DNA of 64,000 bases, from the NCBI GenBank assembly GCA_963708645.1, contig CAVPTA010000008.1, positions 186,001-250,000 of the forward strand. The letters run 5' to 3'. The notes beneath the pieces were generated by a model that was given only the letters and a program-made list of their open reading frames with translations, was not told the DNA's origin and ran no database searches. Shown here in pieces: positions 25,355-34,081 of this stretch. Position numbers and translations under genes: made by a program. How positions within the stretch are numbered: position 1 is the stretch's first letter; every line of letters starts with the position of its first letter. Source of the DNA: RYN-133 sp963708645. GTDB taxonomy: Bacteria; Actinomycetota; Actinomycetes; Mycobacteriales; Jatrophihabitantaceae.

Positions 25355-27610
25355 TCAGGCGACCTCTGCGGCATGTGCTGCGTGCAGTCCGTTCTGCGCG
25401 ACGACTCTGCCCTGGGCCGCGTCGCACCCGACATCGGCCAGTGCGGCGCGTACCGGCTCGGTGTCGACACCGTCCGCGATGACCGCGGCGCCCAGATCGT
25501 GAGCGAGTTCGATGACCCTACGTAGCAACATGGTTCGTTGCGGCGCGCTCGCGAGCGGCGCTACGAGCGAGCTGTCCAGCCGGACGATGTCCGGTTGCAC
25601 CGTTTCGAGTCGGGCGAGACTGGAATAGCCGACGCCGAAATGGTCCAGAGCAAGGCCGGCGCCGACGCCGCGCAACGCGTCCAGCACGCGCAAGACGTCG
25701 CCTTCGTCAGGTGTGTCCGGCTCGTCGATACCGATCACGAGGTGGCCGGGACGCAGGCCGAAACGGGCGATGAGCTCGCCGATTCGCCGCGGCAGGTCGA
25801 GATCAGCCATTCGCGCAGGACCGACCCGCGTCGTCACGATGATCGGCACGCGGTCGTCGAGCAACAGGGCGGCCGCGATCGCCCGCTCGATGACACACAG
25901 GTCGAGTTCGCCCAGTTGGCCGCCGGCGTCGGCGAGCGCAACGACATCGGCGAGCGCAACGTCGGCGTCCGAGTACGACCACCGCGGGGCGGCGTACAGC
26001 GCGAACAACTTGCTGTTTGTCGGTGCAGCGACCGGGACGAGATCCGCCTCGATCCGGCCGGCCGCGATGTCGTCGCGCAACGCGGCGTGACGCGCCAGGT
26101 CCGCCTCGCCGACCCCGCCGAGGCCCGGCACATAGCTGACGGACGTGCCCTTCCCGGCCCGCTTGGCCGAATACATCGCCACGTCGGCCTGACGCAGCAA
26201 CTCCTGGATGTCACACGAGTCGCGGCCGGGATCGAGCATTGTCGTGCCGATACTGGCTCGCGCGGGCGCGAGCCGGTCGCCGATGCGCACCGGCGTCGAC
26301 AGTGCTTCGAGAATCCGCTCGGCGACACCGGTCGGGTCGCCGTCGTCTTCCACGAGTACTGCGAATTCGTCGCCGCCGAGGCGAGCGACCGTGTCACCTG
26401 TACGAACGACGTCGATCAGGCGACGCGCGACCTCGGTGAGGACCACGTCACCCGCGTCGTGGCCGAACGCGTCATTGACGGACTTGAAGTCGTCGAGATC
26501 GACGAACACCACCGAAACGGACCGCAGATCACGTTGATGAAGGTCGAGCGCGTGCTCGAGCCGGTCGTAGAACAGCGCGCGATTGGCCAGGCCCGTCAGC
26601 GGATCGTGGAACGCGCGATGGGTCAGCTCTGCCTTCTGCGCCATGACGTCGAGGGTCAGCCTGCGGTTGTCGAGCACGACGATCAGCTGGCGCGACAAGA
26701 GCGCGAGGATCGCGGCCGTCTCCACACCGAAGGTCACCGGGGTGCCACCGTTGTGCACGATCGCGATGAACATCGCGACAATCCCCGCAAGGAGCAACAG
26801 GTAGGGCAACACGATGACCGGCGATCCGTCGACTCGCTCGCCGCTGTTCGCGTGTTCCTCCACTGGGAACAGCGCGGAGGCGCCGATCGCGAGGAACGCA
26901 GCTACCCAGGCGACGTCGGTGAATGCCCCGGTGCCGTACGTGCCCGCTGCGACGAGGTAGGCGAACGCGCTGTCGGCGACGGCCATCGACACGAGACCGC
27001 CGACGAGAAGCAACAGGCCGGCGTCGAGTCGCGCTCGGCTCGCGACGAGCACGGCCACGGTGATCAGGACGAGGTCGCTGGCGGGATAGGCGAGGCTGAC
27101 GACGAAACCGAACGTGTTCTGCGCACCTGCGTGATACACCGCGCCGAGCGCGGTCGCCCAGCTGAGGATGAACAGCGAGGCGACGACCATCGTCCCGTCG
27201 AGCAGCACGCGCAACCGCGCACGCCCGACGAATGCGGCCGAAGGCCGCACGAACAGCCCGGCAAGGCAGAAGACCGGGAACAACAGGTAGCCGGCGTCAG
27301 CCAGCGACGGGAACGGGACCTCGCTGCCTGCGATCACCTCGTAGTAGGACCAGATCCACTCACCGATGCTCCACGCCGCCAGTCCGGCTCCGAGACACAG
27401 CCACGACAGCCGCCATCGTCCGGCCGTGCGAACCGCGCGCCAGAAGCAGCCGATCGAGCCGAGCGCAGCAGCGACGGCCTCGCCGATGTCGTCGAAGGCC
27501 TGGGTGAAGAACTCGCCACCGGGCTTGGCCCGCAACACAACTGCGAACCCCGCCACAAGCGCAACGCACACAACGAGCGCTGTGCGGCGCCGCGGCGCGG
27601 ACAGTTCCAT
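25355..27610 (-). CDS. Multi-TM diguanylate cyclase with degenerate EAL domain
   Basis: A 751-residue protein with about ten N-terminal TM segments (up to residue 310), then a normal GGDEF domain (LGGDEF at 411-416, RTGD inhibition site five residues earlier) and an EAL-like domain whose key motifs are lost: FALYAAPRW replaces the EAL signature, IDEPD replaces EITES, ALDHFG replaces DDFG and DGVDTE replaces EGVET. It should make c-di-GMP and not break it down; the EAL part may bind c-di-GMP or a partner. It lies between birA and the PH-domain gene on the same strand, facing the pilus cluster. Confidence 0.88.
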   Translation of the reverse strand: MELSAPRRRTALVVCVALVAGFAVVLRAKPGGEFFTQAFDDIGEAVAAALGSIGCFWRAVRTAGRWRLSWLCLGAGLAAWSIGEWIWSYYEVIAGSEVPFPSLADAGYLLFPVFCLAGLFVRPSAAFVGRARLRVLLDGTMVVASLFILSWATALGAVYHAGAQNTFGFVVSLAYPASDLVLITVAVLVASRARLDAGLLLLVGGLVSMAVADSAFAYLVAAGTYGTGAFTDVAWVAAFLAIGASALFPVEEHANSGERVDGSPVIVLPYLLLLAGIVAMFIAIVHNGGTPVTFGVETAAILALLSRQLIVVLDNRRLTLDVMAQKAELTHRAFHDPLTGLANRALFYDRLEHALDLHQRDLRSVSVVFVDLDDFKSVNDAFGHDAGDVVLTEVARRLIDVVRTGDTVARLGGDEFAVLVEDDGDPTGVAERILEALSTPVRIGDRLAPARASIGTTMLDPGRDSCDIQELLRQADVAMYSAKRAGKGTSVSYVPGLGGVGEADLARHAALRDDIAAGRIEADLVPVAAPTNSKLFALYAAPRWSYSDADVALADVVALADAGGQLGELDLCVIERAIAAALLLDDRVPIIVTTRVGPARMADLDLPRRIGELIARFGLRPGHLVIGIDEPDTPDEGDVLRVLDALRGVGAGLALDHFGVGYSSLARLETVQPDIVRLDSSLVAPLASAPQRTMLLRRVIELAHDLGAAVIADGVDTEPVRAALADVGCDAAQGRVVAQNGLHAAHAAEVA

Positions 27611-27649
27611 AGCATCATCATCGGCAGCTTCGGCCGGCTGTTGAGTGCG

Positions 27650-28438
27650 TTACAGCGCGGAACGAAGGTGCTGCACGTCGCCGGCGCCGATCGCATCGAC
27701 ACGGCCGCCGTGCTCGACCTGCAGGCGCCCGTCGAGATCGATGCCGACGGCACGTCCAGTCACGACCGGGCCTGCGGTCGTCGACACCGACACGCTGCGA
27801 TCGAGCGTGGCGCACGCCTGCCTGTAGTCGGCCGCCAGACCACATGCCTCGGCATCGCCGGCAACGTCTGACCACTGCGCCAGCCGCGCGTCCATCCGCT
27901 GCAAGCTCGCGGTGAGCAGCGCGGTGCGGTCGAGGACCTGGGCGTCACACAACTGCAGAGAGGTCGCCGTGTCGACCGGGAGTTCCTCGCGCGTGGTCGT
28001 CACGTTCAGCCCGACGCCGATGACGACCGCCTCGCCACTCGTCTGGGCCAAGATGCCGGCCAGCTTGCCTTCGGACGAGGCGTGCAGCACGTCGTTCGGC
28101 CACTTCAGGGCGAGATCGCAACCCGTGACCTCGACCAACGCCTCGCGTATGGCGACACCGGTGAGCAGCGGCAACCAGCCCCACGTGCGGATCGGGGCAT
28201 CCGGACGCACGACCACCGAGAAGGTGAGCCCGGCCCGAGGCGGCGAGGTCCACGTGCGATCGAGCCGGCCCCGGCCGGAACGTTGGTGCTCGGCAACCAG
28301 GACGGCCCGATCCGGGGCCGCGTCGTCATGCAGCAACGTGGCATTGGTCGACTCGTCCTCGTCGACGACCGTGATCCGGGCCCAGCGGTCGTCGAGCTCG
28401 CGATGCAGCGCGGCGACATCGATCGGCGGGCGGTCCAC
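27650..28438 (-). CDS. birA: Biotin--[acetyl-CoA-carboxylase] ligase BirA
   Basis: A ligase of about 262 residues that attaches biotin to the BCCP lysine of acyl-CoA carboxylases. It has STNATL, then the biotinyl-AMP motif EHQRSGRGRLDRTWTSPP, LKWPNDVL, KLAGILAQ and IGVGLNV, with a C-terminal SH3-like domain. There is no N-terminal HTH, so it is not a repressor. GTG 28438 is chosen; GTG 28447 is possible. It is divergent from accD5, whose enzyme depends on it, and heads a strand with the GGDEF and PH-domain genes. Confidence 0.9.
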   Translation of the reverse strand: MDRPPIDVAALHRELDDRWARITVVDEDESTNATLLHDDAAPDRAVLVAEHQRSGRGRLDRTWTSPPRAGLTFSVVVRPDAPIRTWGWLPLLTGVAIREALVEVTGCDLALKWPNDVLHASSEGKLAGILAQTSGEAVVIGVGLNVTTTREELPVDTATSLQLCDAQVLDRTALLTASLQRMDARLAQWSDVAGDAEACGLAADYRQACATLDRSVSVSTTAGPVVTGRAVGIDLDGRLQVEHGGRVDAIGAGDVQHLRSAL

Positions 28439-28497
28439 ATCCCTCACGCTACGGCGATGTCGGTCACCTCGAAGGCCGCCGAACCGGGCGCGCAAAC

Positions 28498-28503
28498 TAG
28501 AGT
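28498..28503 (+). promoter_or_regulatory. Probable -10 element of accD5
   Basis: TAGAGT fits TANNNT and ends seven bases before ATG 28511, giving a leaderless or one-base-leader message. No Shine-Dalgarno sequence is present before that ATG. Confidence 0.5.
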
Positions 28504-28510
28504 TCGCACA

Positions 28511-30115
28511 ATGGCCATCCAGCCCGACGACGACAGCACCGACAACGGACCGGACCCGCACAGCACCGCCGGCAAGCTCGCCGACCTGGAGCGGCGCTAT
28601 GACGAGGCCGTGCACGCAGGATCGGCCCGCGCCGTCGAGAAGCAGCACTCCAAGGGCAAGAAGACCGCGCGCGAGCGGGTCGAGGCGCTGCTCGACGAGG
28701 GCAGCTTCACCGAACTGGACGAGCTCGCCCGGCACCGATCGACGAACTTCGGCATGCAGAAGAACCGGCCGTTCGGCGACGGAGTGGTCACCGGCTACGG
28801 CACGGTCGACGGTCGTCCGGTGTGCGTGTTCAGCCAGGACGTCACCGTGTTCGGCGGCGCGCTCGGTGAGGTGTACGGCGAGAAGATCGTCAAGGTGCTC
28901 GACCTCGCGATGAAGACGGGCTGCCCGGTCGTCGGCATCAACGAAGGCGGCGGTGCCCGCATCCAGGAAGGCGTCGTGAGCCTCGGCCTCTACGGCGACA
29001 TCTTCCTGCGCACAGTCCACGCGTCCGGCGTCATTCCGCAGATCTCGCTGATCATGGGCGCGGCCGCCGGTGGACACGTCTACTCCCCCGCACTCACCGA
29101 CTTCGTCGTGATGGTCGACAAGACCTCGCAGATGTTCATCACCGGCCCGGACGTGGTCCGCACGGTCACCGGCGAGGACGTCACGCTCGAGGAACTCGGC
29201 GGTGCCCGCACGCACAACACCAAGAGCGGCAACGCCCACTACCTCGCCTCGGACGAGGACGACGCGATCGAGTACGTGAAGACACTGCTGTCGTACCTGC
29301 CGTCGAACAACCTCGACCCGCTGCCCGTCTACGCCGCCGAGGTGTCGGACGAGGTCGACGAGGACGACGCGTTCCTCGACACGTTCATCCCGAACTCTGC
29401 GAACCAGCCGTACGACATGCACGAAGTGATCGCGCATCTGCTCGACGACGGCGAGTTCTGCGAGGTGCACTCGCTGTTCGCCCCGAACATCCTCGTCGGC
29501 TTCGGCCGCATCGAAGGCCACCCGGTCGGCATAGTCGCGAACCAGCCGACGCAATTCGCCGGCTGCCTCGACATCGACGCATCGGAAAAGGCCGCCCGCT
29601 TCGTGCGCACCTGCGACGCGTTCAACGTCCCCATCCTGACGCTGGTGGACGTGCCGGGCTTCCTGCCAGGTGTCGACCAGGAGCACAACGGGATCATCCG
29701 ACGCGGAGCCAAGCTCATCTACGCCTACGCCGAGGCCACCGTCCCCAAGGTCACCGTGATCACCCGCAAGGCCTTCGGCGGCGCGTACGACGTCATGGGC
29801 TCGAAGCATCTCGGTGCCGACATCAACGTCGCCTGGCCGACTGCGCAGATCGCCGTGATGGGCGCGCAGGGTGCGGTCAACATCCTGCATCGCAAGGAGA
29901 TCGCGAAGGCCGACGACGCCGAGGACGCACGCGCTCGCCTGGTCACCGAGTACGAAGACACGCTGCTCACGCCCTACATCGCCGCCGAGCGCGGCTACGT
30001 CGACTCGGTGATCATGCCGTCGCAGACGCGTTCGTACGTGATCCGCGCGCTGCGCCTGCTGCGCAACAAGCGCGAGAGCCTGCCGCCGAAGAAGCACGGA
30101 AACATTCCGTTATGA
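28511..30115 (+). CDS. accD5: Acyl-CoA carboxylase carboxyltransferase (AccD5/PccB-like)
   Basis: A 534-residue carboxyltransferase beta subunit, which moves CO2 from carboxybiotin to acyl-CoA (propionyl- and acetyl-CoA in close relatives). It shows ARERVEALLDEGSF, the first oxyanion region INEGGGARIQEGV, MGAAAGGHVYSPALTDF, the second VDVPGFLPGVDQEHNGIIRRGAK and RKAFGGAYDVMGSKH. The Asp at the position that sets propionyl/acetyl preference (VYSPALTDF) fits AccD5/PccB. The stop overlaps the epsilon subunit start (ATGA). The biotin-carrying partner is probably the AccA3-like protein at 39043. Confidence 0.94.
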   Translation: MAIQPDDDSTDNGPDPHSTAGKLADLERRYDEAVHAGSARAVEKQHSKGKKTARERVEALLDEGSFTELDELARHRSTNFGMQKNRPFGDGVVTGYGTVDGRPVCVFSQDVTVFGGALGEVYGEKIVKVLDLAMKTGCPVVGINEGGGARIQEGVVSLGLYGDIFLRTVHASGVIPQISLIMGAAAGGHVYSPALTDFVVMVDKTSQMFITGPDVVRTVTGEDVTLEELGGARTHNTKSGNAHYLASDEDDAIEYVKTLLSYLPSNNLDPLPVYAAEVSDEVDEDDAFLDTFIPNSANQPYDMHEVIAHLLDDGEFCEVHSLFAPNILVGFGRIEGHPVGIVANQPTQFAGCLDIDASEKAARFVRTCDAFNVPILTLVDVPGFLPGVDQEHNGIIRRGAKLIYAYAEATVPKVTVITRKAFGGAYDVMGSKHLGADINVAWPTAQIAVMGAQGAVNILHRKEIAKADDAEDARARLVTEYEDTLLTPYIAAERGYVDSVIMPSQTRSYVIRALRLLRNKRESLPPKKHGNIPL

Positions 30116-30351
30116 GCGACGCTTGCGGAGCGAATCAGAGGTCTCTGAGCGACGCTGTTCCACTGCTCCGTGTGCTGCGCGGCGACGCGTCCGAGGAGGA
30201 CCTCGCCGTGCTCACGGCACTGGTCTCCGCTGCGGGTGCGACCGACGATCAACCAGTGGCGCCGACACGAGGCGGCTGGAACGACCCGTCGCGATCGGTA
30301 CGACGGGCGCTGCTTCCCGGTCCGGGCGCCTGGCGCTCGAGCGGCCGGTAA
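30112..30351 (+). CDS. accE: Acyl-CoA carboxylase epsilon subunit
   Basis: A 79-residue small basic protein starting inside the accD5 stop. It has the family outline: VPLLRVLRGDASEEDLAVLTALVSA, then a short linker and a Trp-containing end. In actinobacterial long-chain and propionyl-CoA carboxylases the epsilon subunit bridges AccA and AccD5 and raises activity. Its end lies two bases from the stop of the convergent secreted-protein gene. Confidence 0.85.
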   Translation: MSDACGANQRSLSDAVPLLRVLRGDASEEDLAVLTALVSAAGATDDQPVAPTRGGWNDPSRSVRRALLPGPGAWRSSGR

Positions 30352-30352
30352 C

Positions 30353-31057
30353 TCAGCCGCGCACCTGGGCCGAGCGCGCGTTCCACACGGCTGCGGTCGC
30401 GTTCAGCACCATCCGGTAGACATACCGCGACGATGTCGCGGTAACGAATCGCACAACGCCTCGAGCGGCGGCACGTGTCGAACCGATCGTGCGCCAGGTC
30501 GACGACCCGACCGGTCGCCGCTGGATGTAGACGCGCTTGCCGCGGTATCCGCTCCAGCCGTACTTCGTGTAGACGAACGCACGCCCCGAGACGACACCGC
30601 CCGAGGCGGCCGCGTTGCTGATGTGCGCGGCGCGCTTGACGATCATGGACGTGCGGCTCCACGACCACGGCACGCGCTCGTAACGCTGGTCGTAGACCTG
30701 CACGTTGCCGTTGCGCAGTTCGTAGCGTCCCGAGTGCACGAGGTTCACGTACATCGTCACCGACTGCACACCGCCGAAGTGACGCCAGCGCATGTCCTCG
30801 CGCTTGTTGTTCGGTTCGGTCAGCGTCGCCGTCGCACCGTTGTCGGTGCGTTGGTTGTGGCATCCCGCCGAACCGGTCAGCGTCAGCCGGACGACCGTGC
30901 GGTTGTTGTGCAGGGCGACGTGAGCAGGCATCGCGCCCCGGCCGGTGCAGTGGGCCGCGGCGGCGGCCGGCGCGGCCGGCGCGAGCATGGCGCCGGCGAT
31001 GCCGAGGGTCGCGACGCCGACGGCGATGCGGGCATGGGGACGGGCGAATCCGGACAT
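30353..31057 (-). CDS. Secreted protein of unknown function
   Basis: A 234-residue protein with a clear signal peptide (MSGFARPHARIAVGVATLG, hydrophobic core, cleavage likely in APAAPAAAAAH). Mature part: two cysteines (HCTGRG, AGCHNQ), a central region rich in Arg/Tyr and a C-terminal KRVYIQRRPVGSSTWRTIGST stretch like the Ig-like/SH3-like repeats of actinobacterial surface proteins. ATG 31057 begins the signal peptide; a longer frame upstream lacks one. No known family recognised. It is transcribed after MTA phosphorylase on the same strand but with a hairpin between. Confidence 0.6.
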   Translation of the reverse strand: MSGFARPHARIAVGVATLGIAGAMLAPAAPAAAAAHCTGRGAMPAHVALHNNRTVVRLTLTGSAGCHNQRTDNGATATLTEPNNKREDMRWRHFGGVQSVTMYVNLVHSGRYELRNGNVQVYDQRYERVPWSWSRTSMIVKRAAHISNAAASGGVVSGRAFVYTKYGWSGYRGKRVYIQRRPVGSSTWRTIGSTRAAARGVVRFVTATSSRYVYRMVLNATAAVWNARSAQVRG

Positions 31058-31192
31058 GGCGAAACAGACCTCACGAACAATCGGTGGCGGGTACGGGACG
31101 AGGTGCGGCCGCGGCAACTGCCTGCGACAACGTGTCCCGGTTACGTGATTCCCACGCTAGGCGAGCCCGTCACGCAAATGCGACTCGAAGCG

Positions 31193-31215
31193 ATGGCGGT
31201 CACCGTGACCGCCAT
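31193..31215. terminator. Perfect hairpin between MTA phosphorylase and the secreted-protein gene
   Basis: ATGGCGGTCAC-C-GTGACCGCCAT has 11-base perfect arms around one base, 27 bases past the phosphorylase stop (minus strand). It probably ends that transcript, though an operator for the secreted-protein gene cannot be excluded because such a short centre is typical of protein-binding sites. Confidence 0.5.
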
Positions 31216-31242
31216 TACCTCCGCACTACTACCTCTGCGCCT

Positions 31243-32022
31243 TCACCGCTGGGGCAGACCCTCACGATCACCGCACGGGCAGTCGCCATGCTCCGCGGGC
31301 AGCCGGCCCAGGGTCGCGACGAGCAGGTCACGCAGCCGCGGCAGATTCGTCGCGAACGCCGCGAGCACCTCGGCATGCGTCACGCCCGCACCTGCTTCGA
31401 CGCCGGCGTCGAGATCGGTGACCAGCGCGAGCGTCGTGTAACAGAGCCCGAGCTCACGGGCGAGCGAAGCTTCGGGCATCGCGGTCATGCCGATGATCGA
31501 CCAGCCGTGCGATTGGAACTCGAGCGACTCAGCGCGGGTCGAGAACCGGGGCCCGTTCACGACCACCAGCGTCCCGCCGTCGACCACAGCGCCGCCCGCA
31601 ACGGCAGCGGCCCGGCCGCGGGCGCAGTACGGATCGGCAAAGGAAATGTGCCCGACACCGGAGGCATCGTCGTAGACGGTGTGCGCGCGGCCCTGGGTGC
31701 GGTCGGCGATTTGATCGGGAACCACGAGCGTGCCGGTCGGCTGATCGGCGCGCAGCGATCCGACCGCAGACAGCGACACGACCTGGGTTGCGCCCAGCGA
31801 TCGCAGCGCCCACAGATTGGCGCGGTACGGGACGAGGTGCGGCGCGTACCGGTGCCCCACACCGTGGCGCGGGAGGAACGCCACTGGTCGCCCGGCCAGC
31901 ATGCCGACGGTCACGGCACCGCTCGGCGGTCCGTACGGGGTGTCGACCTCGTGCACGTCCGCCTCGTCCAGGAGCGAGTAGAACCCGGATCCGCCGATGA
32001 TCGCGACCAATTCAGCTGCCAC
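31243..32022 (-). CDS. mtnP: S-methyl-5'-thioadenosine phosphorylase
   Basis: A 259-residue purine-type phosphorylase that splits 5'-methylthioadenosine into adenine and methylthioribose-1-phosphate in methionine salvage. Motifs are IIGGSGFYSLL, FLPRHGVGHRYAPHLVPYRANLWAL, SLSAVGSLR, NGPRFSTRAES and IGMTAMPEASLARELGLCY. Some actinobacterial members prefer methylthioinosine; that cannot be settled here. GTG 32022 is preferred because TACGGT ends six bases before it, giving a leaderless start. It is divergent from an acyl-CoA dehydrogenase by 40 bases. Confidence 0.9.
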   Translation of the reverse strand: MAAELVAIIGGSGFYSLLDEADVHEVDTPYGPPSGAVTVGMLAGRPVAFLPRHGVGHRYAPHLVPYRANLWALRSLGATQVVSLSAVGSLRADQPTGTLVVPDQIADRTQGRAHTVYDDASGVGHISFADPYCARGRAAAVAGGAVVDGGTLVVVNGPRFSTRAESLEFQSHGWSIIGMTAMPEASLARELGLCYTTLALVTDLDAGVEAGAGVTHAEVLAAFATNLPRLRDLLVATLGRLPAEHGDCPCGDREGLPQR

Positions 32023-32028
32023 CGGTCC

Positions 32029-32034
32029 ACCGTA
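32029..32034 (-). promoter_or_regulatory. Probable -10 element of leaderless mtnP
   Basis: Read on the minus strand this is TACGGT (TANNNT), with exactly six bases between it and GTG 32022, so transcription would start on the start codon. Confidence 0.5.
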
Positions 32035-32062
32035 TCCGGCGGCGCTGGTAGAACTTGCGGAC

Positions 32063-33208
32063 ATGGACCGCAAGCATTACGACGATGATCACCTCGCGTT
32101 CGGTGAGGCATTCCGAGCCTTTGCCGAGAAGGAGATCGTTCCGAATTTCCTCGACTGGGAGCGCGCCGGCATCAGCCCACGCGAGGTCTTCGCTGCGGCC
32201 GGCCGCAGCGGCTTCCTCGGGATGGCGGTGCCCGAGCAGCACGGCGGAGGCGGTGTCGACGACTTCCGGTTCAACCAGATCCTGGACGAGCAGATCGCGG
32301 CGACCGGCATCGGCGGCACGGGCCTCGGACTCAGCCTGCACAACGACATCTGCCTGCCGTACTTCCTGAGCTTCACGACCGACGAGCAGAAGCGGCGCTG
32401 GCTGCCCGGGATCGCGTCGGGCGAACTGATCACGGCCGTCGCGATGACCGAGCCCGGCGCGGGCTCCGACCTGGCCGGCATCCGGACGAGCGCCAAGCGC
32501 GACGGCGATCACTACGTCGTGAACGGCAGCAAGACCTTCATCACGAACGGCATCAACGCCGACCTCGTGATCACGGCAGTACGCACCGGCGACGACCGGC
32601 ACAAGGGCGTGTCGCTGCTCGTTCTCGAGCGCGGGATGGCGGGCTTCGAGCGTGGCCGCAATCTCGACAAGCTCGGGCTGCACTCGCAGGACACCGCCGA
32701 ACTCTCATTCACCGACGTCCGGGTCCCGGTCGAGAACCTGCTCGGTGAGGAAGGCAACGGCTTCGGCCAGTTGACCGAGAAGCTGCCCCAGGAACGGTTG
32801 TCGATCGCGATCTGCGGCGTTGCCGAATCGCGCGCCGCGTTCGACGAGACCGTGCGTTACGTCAACGACCGCAAGGCATTCGGGACGTCGGTCGGCTCGT
32901 TCCAGAACACGAAGTTCGTGCTCGCCGAACTGATCACCGAGATCGACATCGCGCAGGCCTTCCTCGACCGGTGCGTCGACCGGCTCAACACGCGCGAACT
33001 CAGCGCGGCCGACGCGTCCAAGGCGAAGTGGTGGTGCACCGAGCTGCAGGGTCGCGCGATCGACAAGTGCCTTCAGTTGCACGGCGGCTACGGATACATG
33101 ACCGAGTACCCGATCTCGCGGCGCTACGCCGACGCGCGCATCACCCGCATCTACGGCGGCACCACCGAGATCATGAAGAGCGTCGTGTCGAAGTCCATCG
33201 GTCTGTGA
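32063..33208 (+). CDS. Acyl-CoA dehydrogenase
   Basis: A 381-residue FAD-dependent dehydrogenase. It has HNDICLPYFLSFTTDEQKRRWLPGIASGE, the FAD/substrate motif AMTEPGAGSDLAGI, SKTFITNGINAD, RKAFGTSVGSFQN and the C-terminal QLHGGYGYMTEYPISRRYADARITRIYGGTTEIMK. The catalytic Glu of short/medium-chain enzymes lies in the IYGGTTEIM segment. Start ATG 32063. It is eleven bases upstream of maf on the same strand. Acyl chain preference cannot be read. Confidence 0.9.
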   Translation: MDRKHYDDDHLAFGEAFRAFAEKEIVPNFLDWERAGISPREVFAAAGRSGFLGMAVPEQHGGGGVDDFRFNQILDEQIAATGIGGTGLGLSLHNDICLPYFLSFTTDEQKRRWLPGIASGELITAVAMTEPGAGSDLAGIRTSAKRDGDHYVVNGSKTFITNGINADLVITAVRTGDDRHKGVSLLVLERGMAGFERGRNLDKLGLHSQDTAELSFTDVRVPVENLLGEEGNGFGQLTEKLPQERLSIAICGVAESRAAFDETVRYVNDRKAFGTSVGSFQNTKFVLAELITEIDIAQAFLDRCVDRLNTRELSAADASKAKWWCTELQGRAIDKCLQLHGGYGYMTEYPISRRYADARITRIYGGTTEIMKSVVSKSIGL

Positions 33209-33219
33209 CCGACGCTGTA

Positions 33220-33813
33220 TGAGATTCGTCCTCGCCTCCGCCTCACCGGCGCGTCTGGCGACGCTGCGTGCCGCGGGACTCGAACCCCGATGTTGTCGTC
33301 AGCGGCGTCGACGAGTCGCGCATCGCCGCCAACAGCCCGAGTGAACTGGTCCAGGCGCTCGCCGACGCGAAGCTCGCCGCGGTCGCCCCTCTCATCGCGC
33401 AGCCGGCGTTCGTCCTTGCCTGCGACTCGATGCTCGAGATCGACGGCGTGGCGCTGGGCAAACCCGAGTCGACCGACGCCGCGGTCGAACGGTGGCGCAC
33501 GATGCGCGGACGATCAGGATTCCTGCATACCGGCCACGCTCTGCGCGGGCCGGCCGATATGGGACGGCGCACGGTGTCGACAACAGTTCATTTCGCCGAC
33601 GTCACCGATGCCGAGATCGATCGCTACGTCAGCAGCGGCGAGCCGTTGCACGTCGCGGGTGCGTTCACGATCGACGGCCTGGGCGGATGGTTCATCGAGG
33701 GCATCGACGGCGACCATCACAACGTGGTCGGAGTGTCGCTGCCGGTCGTGCGCTCGCTCGTCCGTGCCCAGGGTTACGAGCTGAGCGACCTGGGCTATCC
33801 ACCGGTTCGCTAG
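33220..33813 (+). CDS. maf: Maf-family nucleotide pyrophosphatase (frame break at 33285-33288)
   Basis: A house-cleaning dNTP/NTP pyrophosphatase (YhdE/YceF type). The N-terminus MRFVLASASPARLATLRAAGLEP carries the diagnostic LASASPARL motif, but the frame is lost in a CCCC run at 33285-33288. Removing one C joins it to DVVVSGVDES and the rest: ACDSMLEIDG, LGKPESTDAAVERW and AFTIDGLGGWFIEGIDGDHHNVVGVSLP, about 197 residues in total. Actinobacterial maf genes often sit beside acyl-CoA carboxylase genes, as in this neighbourhood. As deposited it would be called truncated; a sequencing insertion in the C run is the simplest explanation. Confidence 0.88.
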
Positions 33814-34060
33814 GACGCCGCGCGACGCTCGAGGTACCGCGGCGCGATCCGCTGGTCGCGGGCGGCACGCTCGGTGAGCACCCGCGTCCAGAAGGCCTCG
33901 TCGCCGCGTTCGAACTGGTCGGCGATCTCGTCGATGGTGTCCGGTCGCGAAGATCGGGCGCGAGCCAGGCTGAGTTGGTTACGTAGTCGCTCGCGCACTC
34001 CTCGTCCATGTCGTCCACGGTGGGCGCGTCGTGTGTCAGGACGGTTTCAGCCGTCCGCAT
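33810..34060 (-). CDS. Small hypothetical protein (frame break near 33998)
   Basis: An open frame starts at ATG 34060 (MRTAETVLTHDAPTVDDMDEE) and continues in another frame as RERLRNQLSLARARSSRPDTIDEIADQFERGDEAFWTRVLTERAARDQ (shown here only to mark the two segments that join); adding one G near 33998 joins them into about 83 residues, mostly charged helix. I do not recognise a family. It faces maf, overlapping its stop by four bases, and lies just after the adenylate cyclase on the same strand. Confidence 0.45.
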
Positions 34061-34081
34061 GTCGTGTTATCCCGCGAGCGC

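Noticed and set aside
25538..27871. 777-codon plus-strand open frame opposite the degenerate EAL/GGDEF gene
   Set aside because: Antisense shadow; composition is typical of a mirror frame in GC-rich DNA.
27650..30097. 815-codon open frame on the minus strand running from birA through the accD5 region
   Set aside because: Only the birA part (to 28438) has family motifs; the rest is the antisense shadow of accD5, a common effect of GC-rich third positions.
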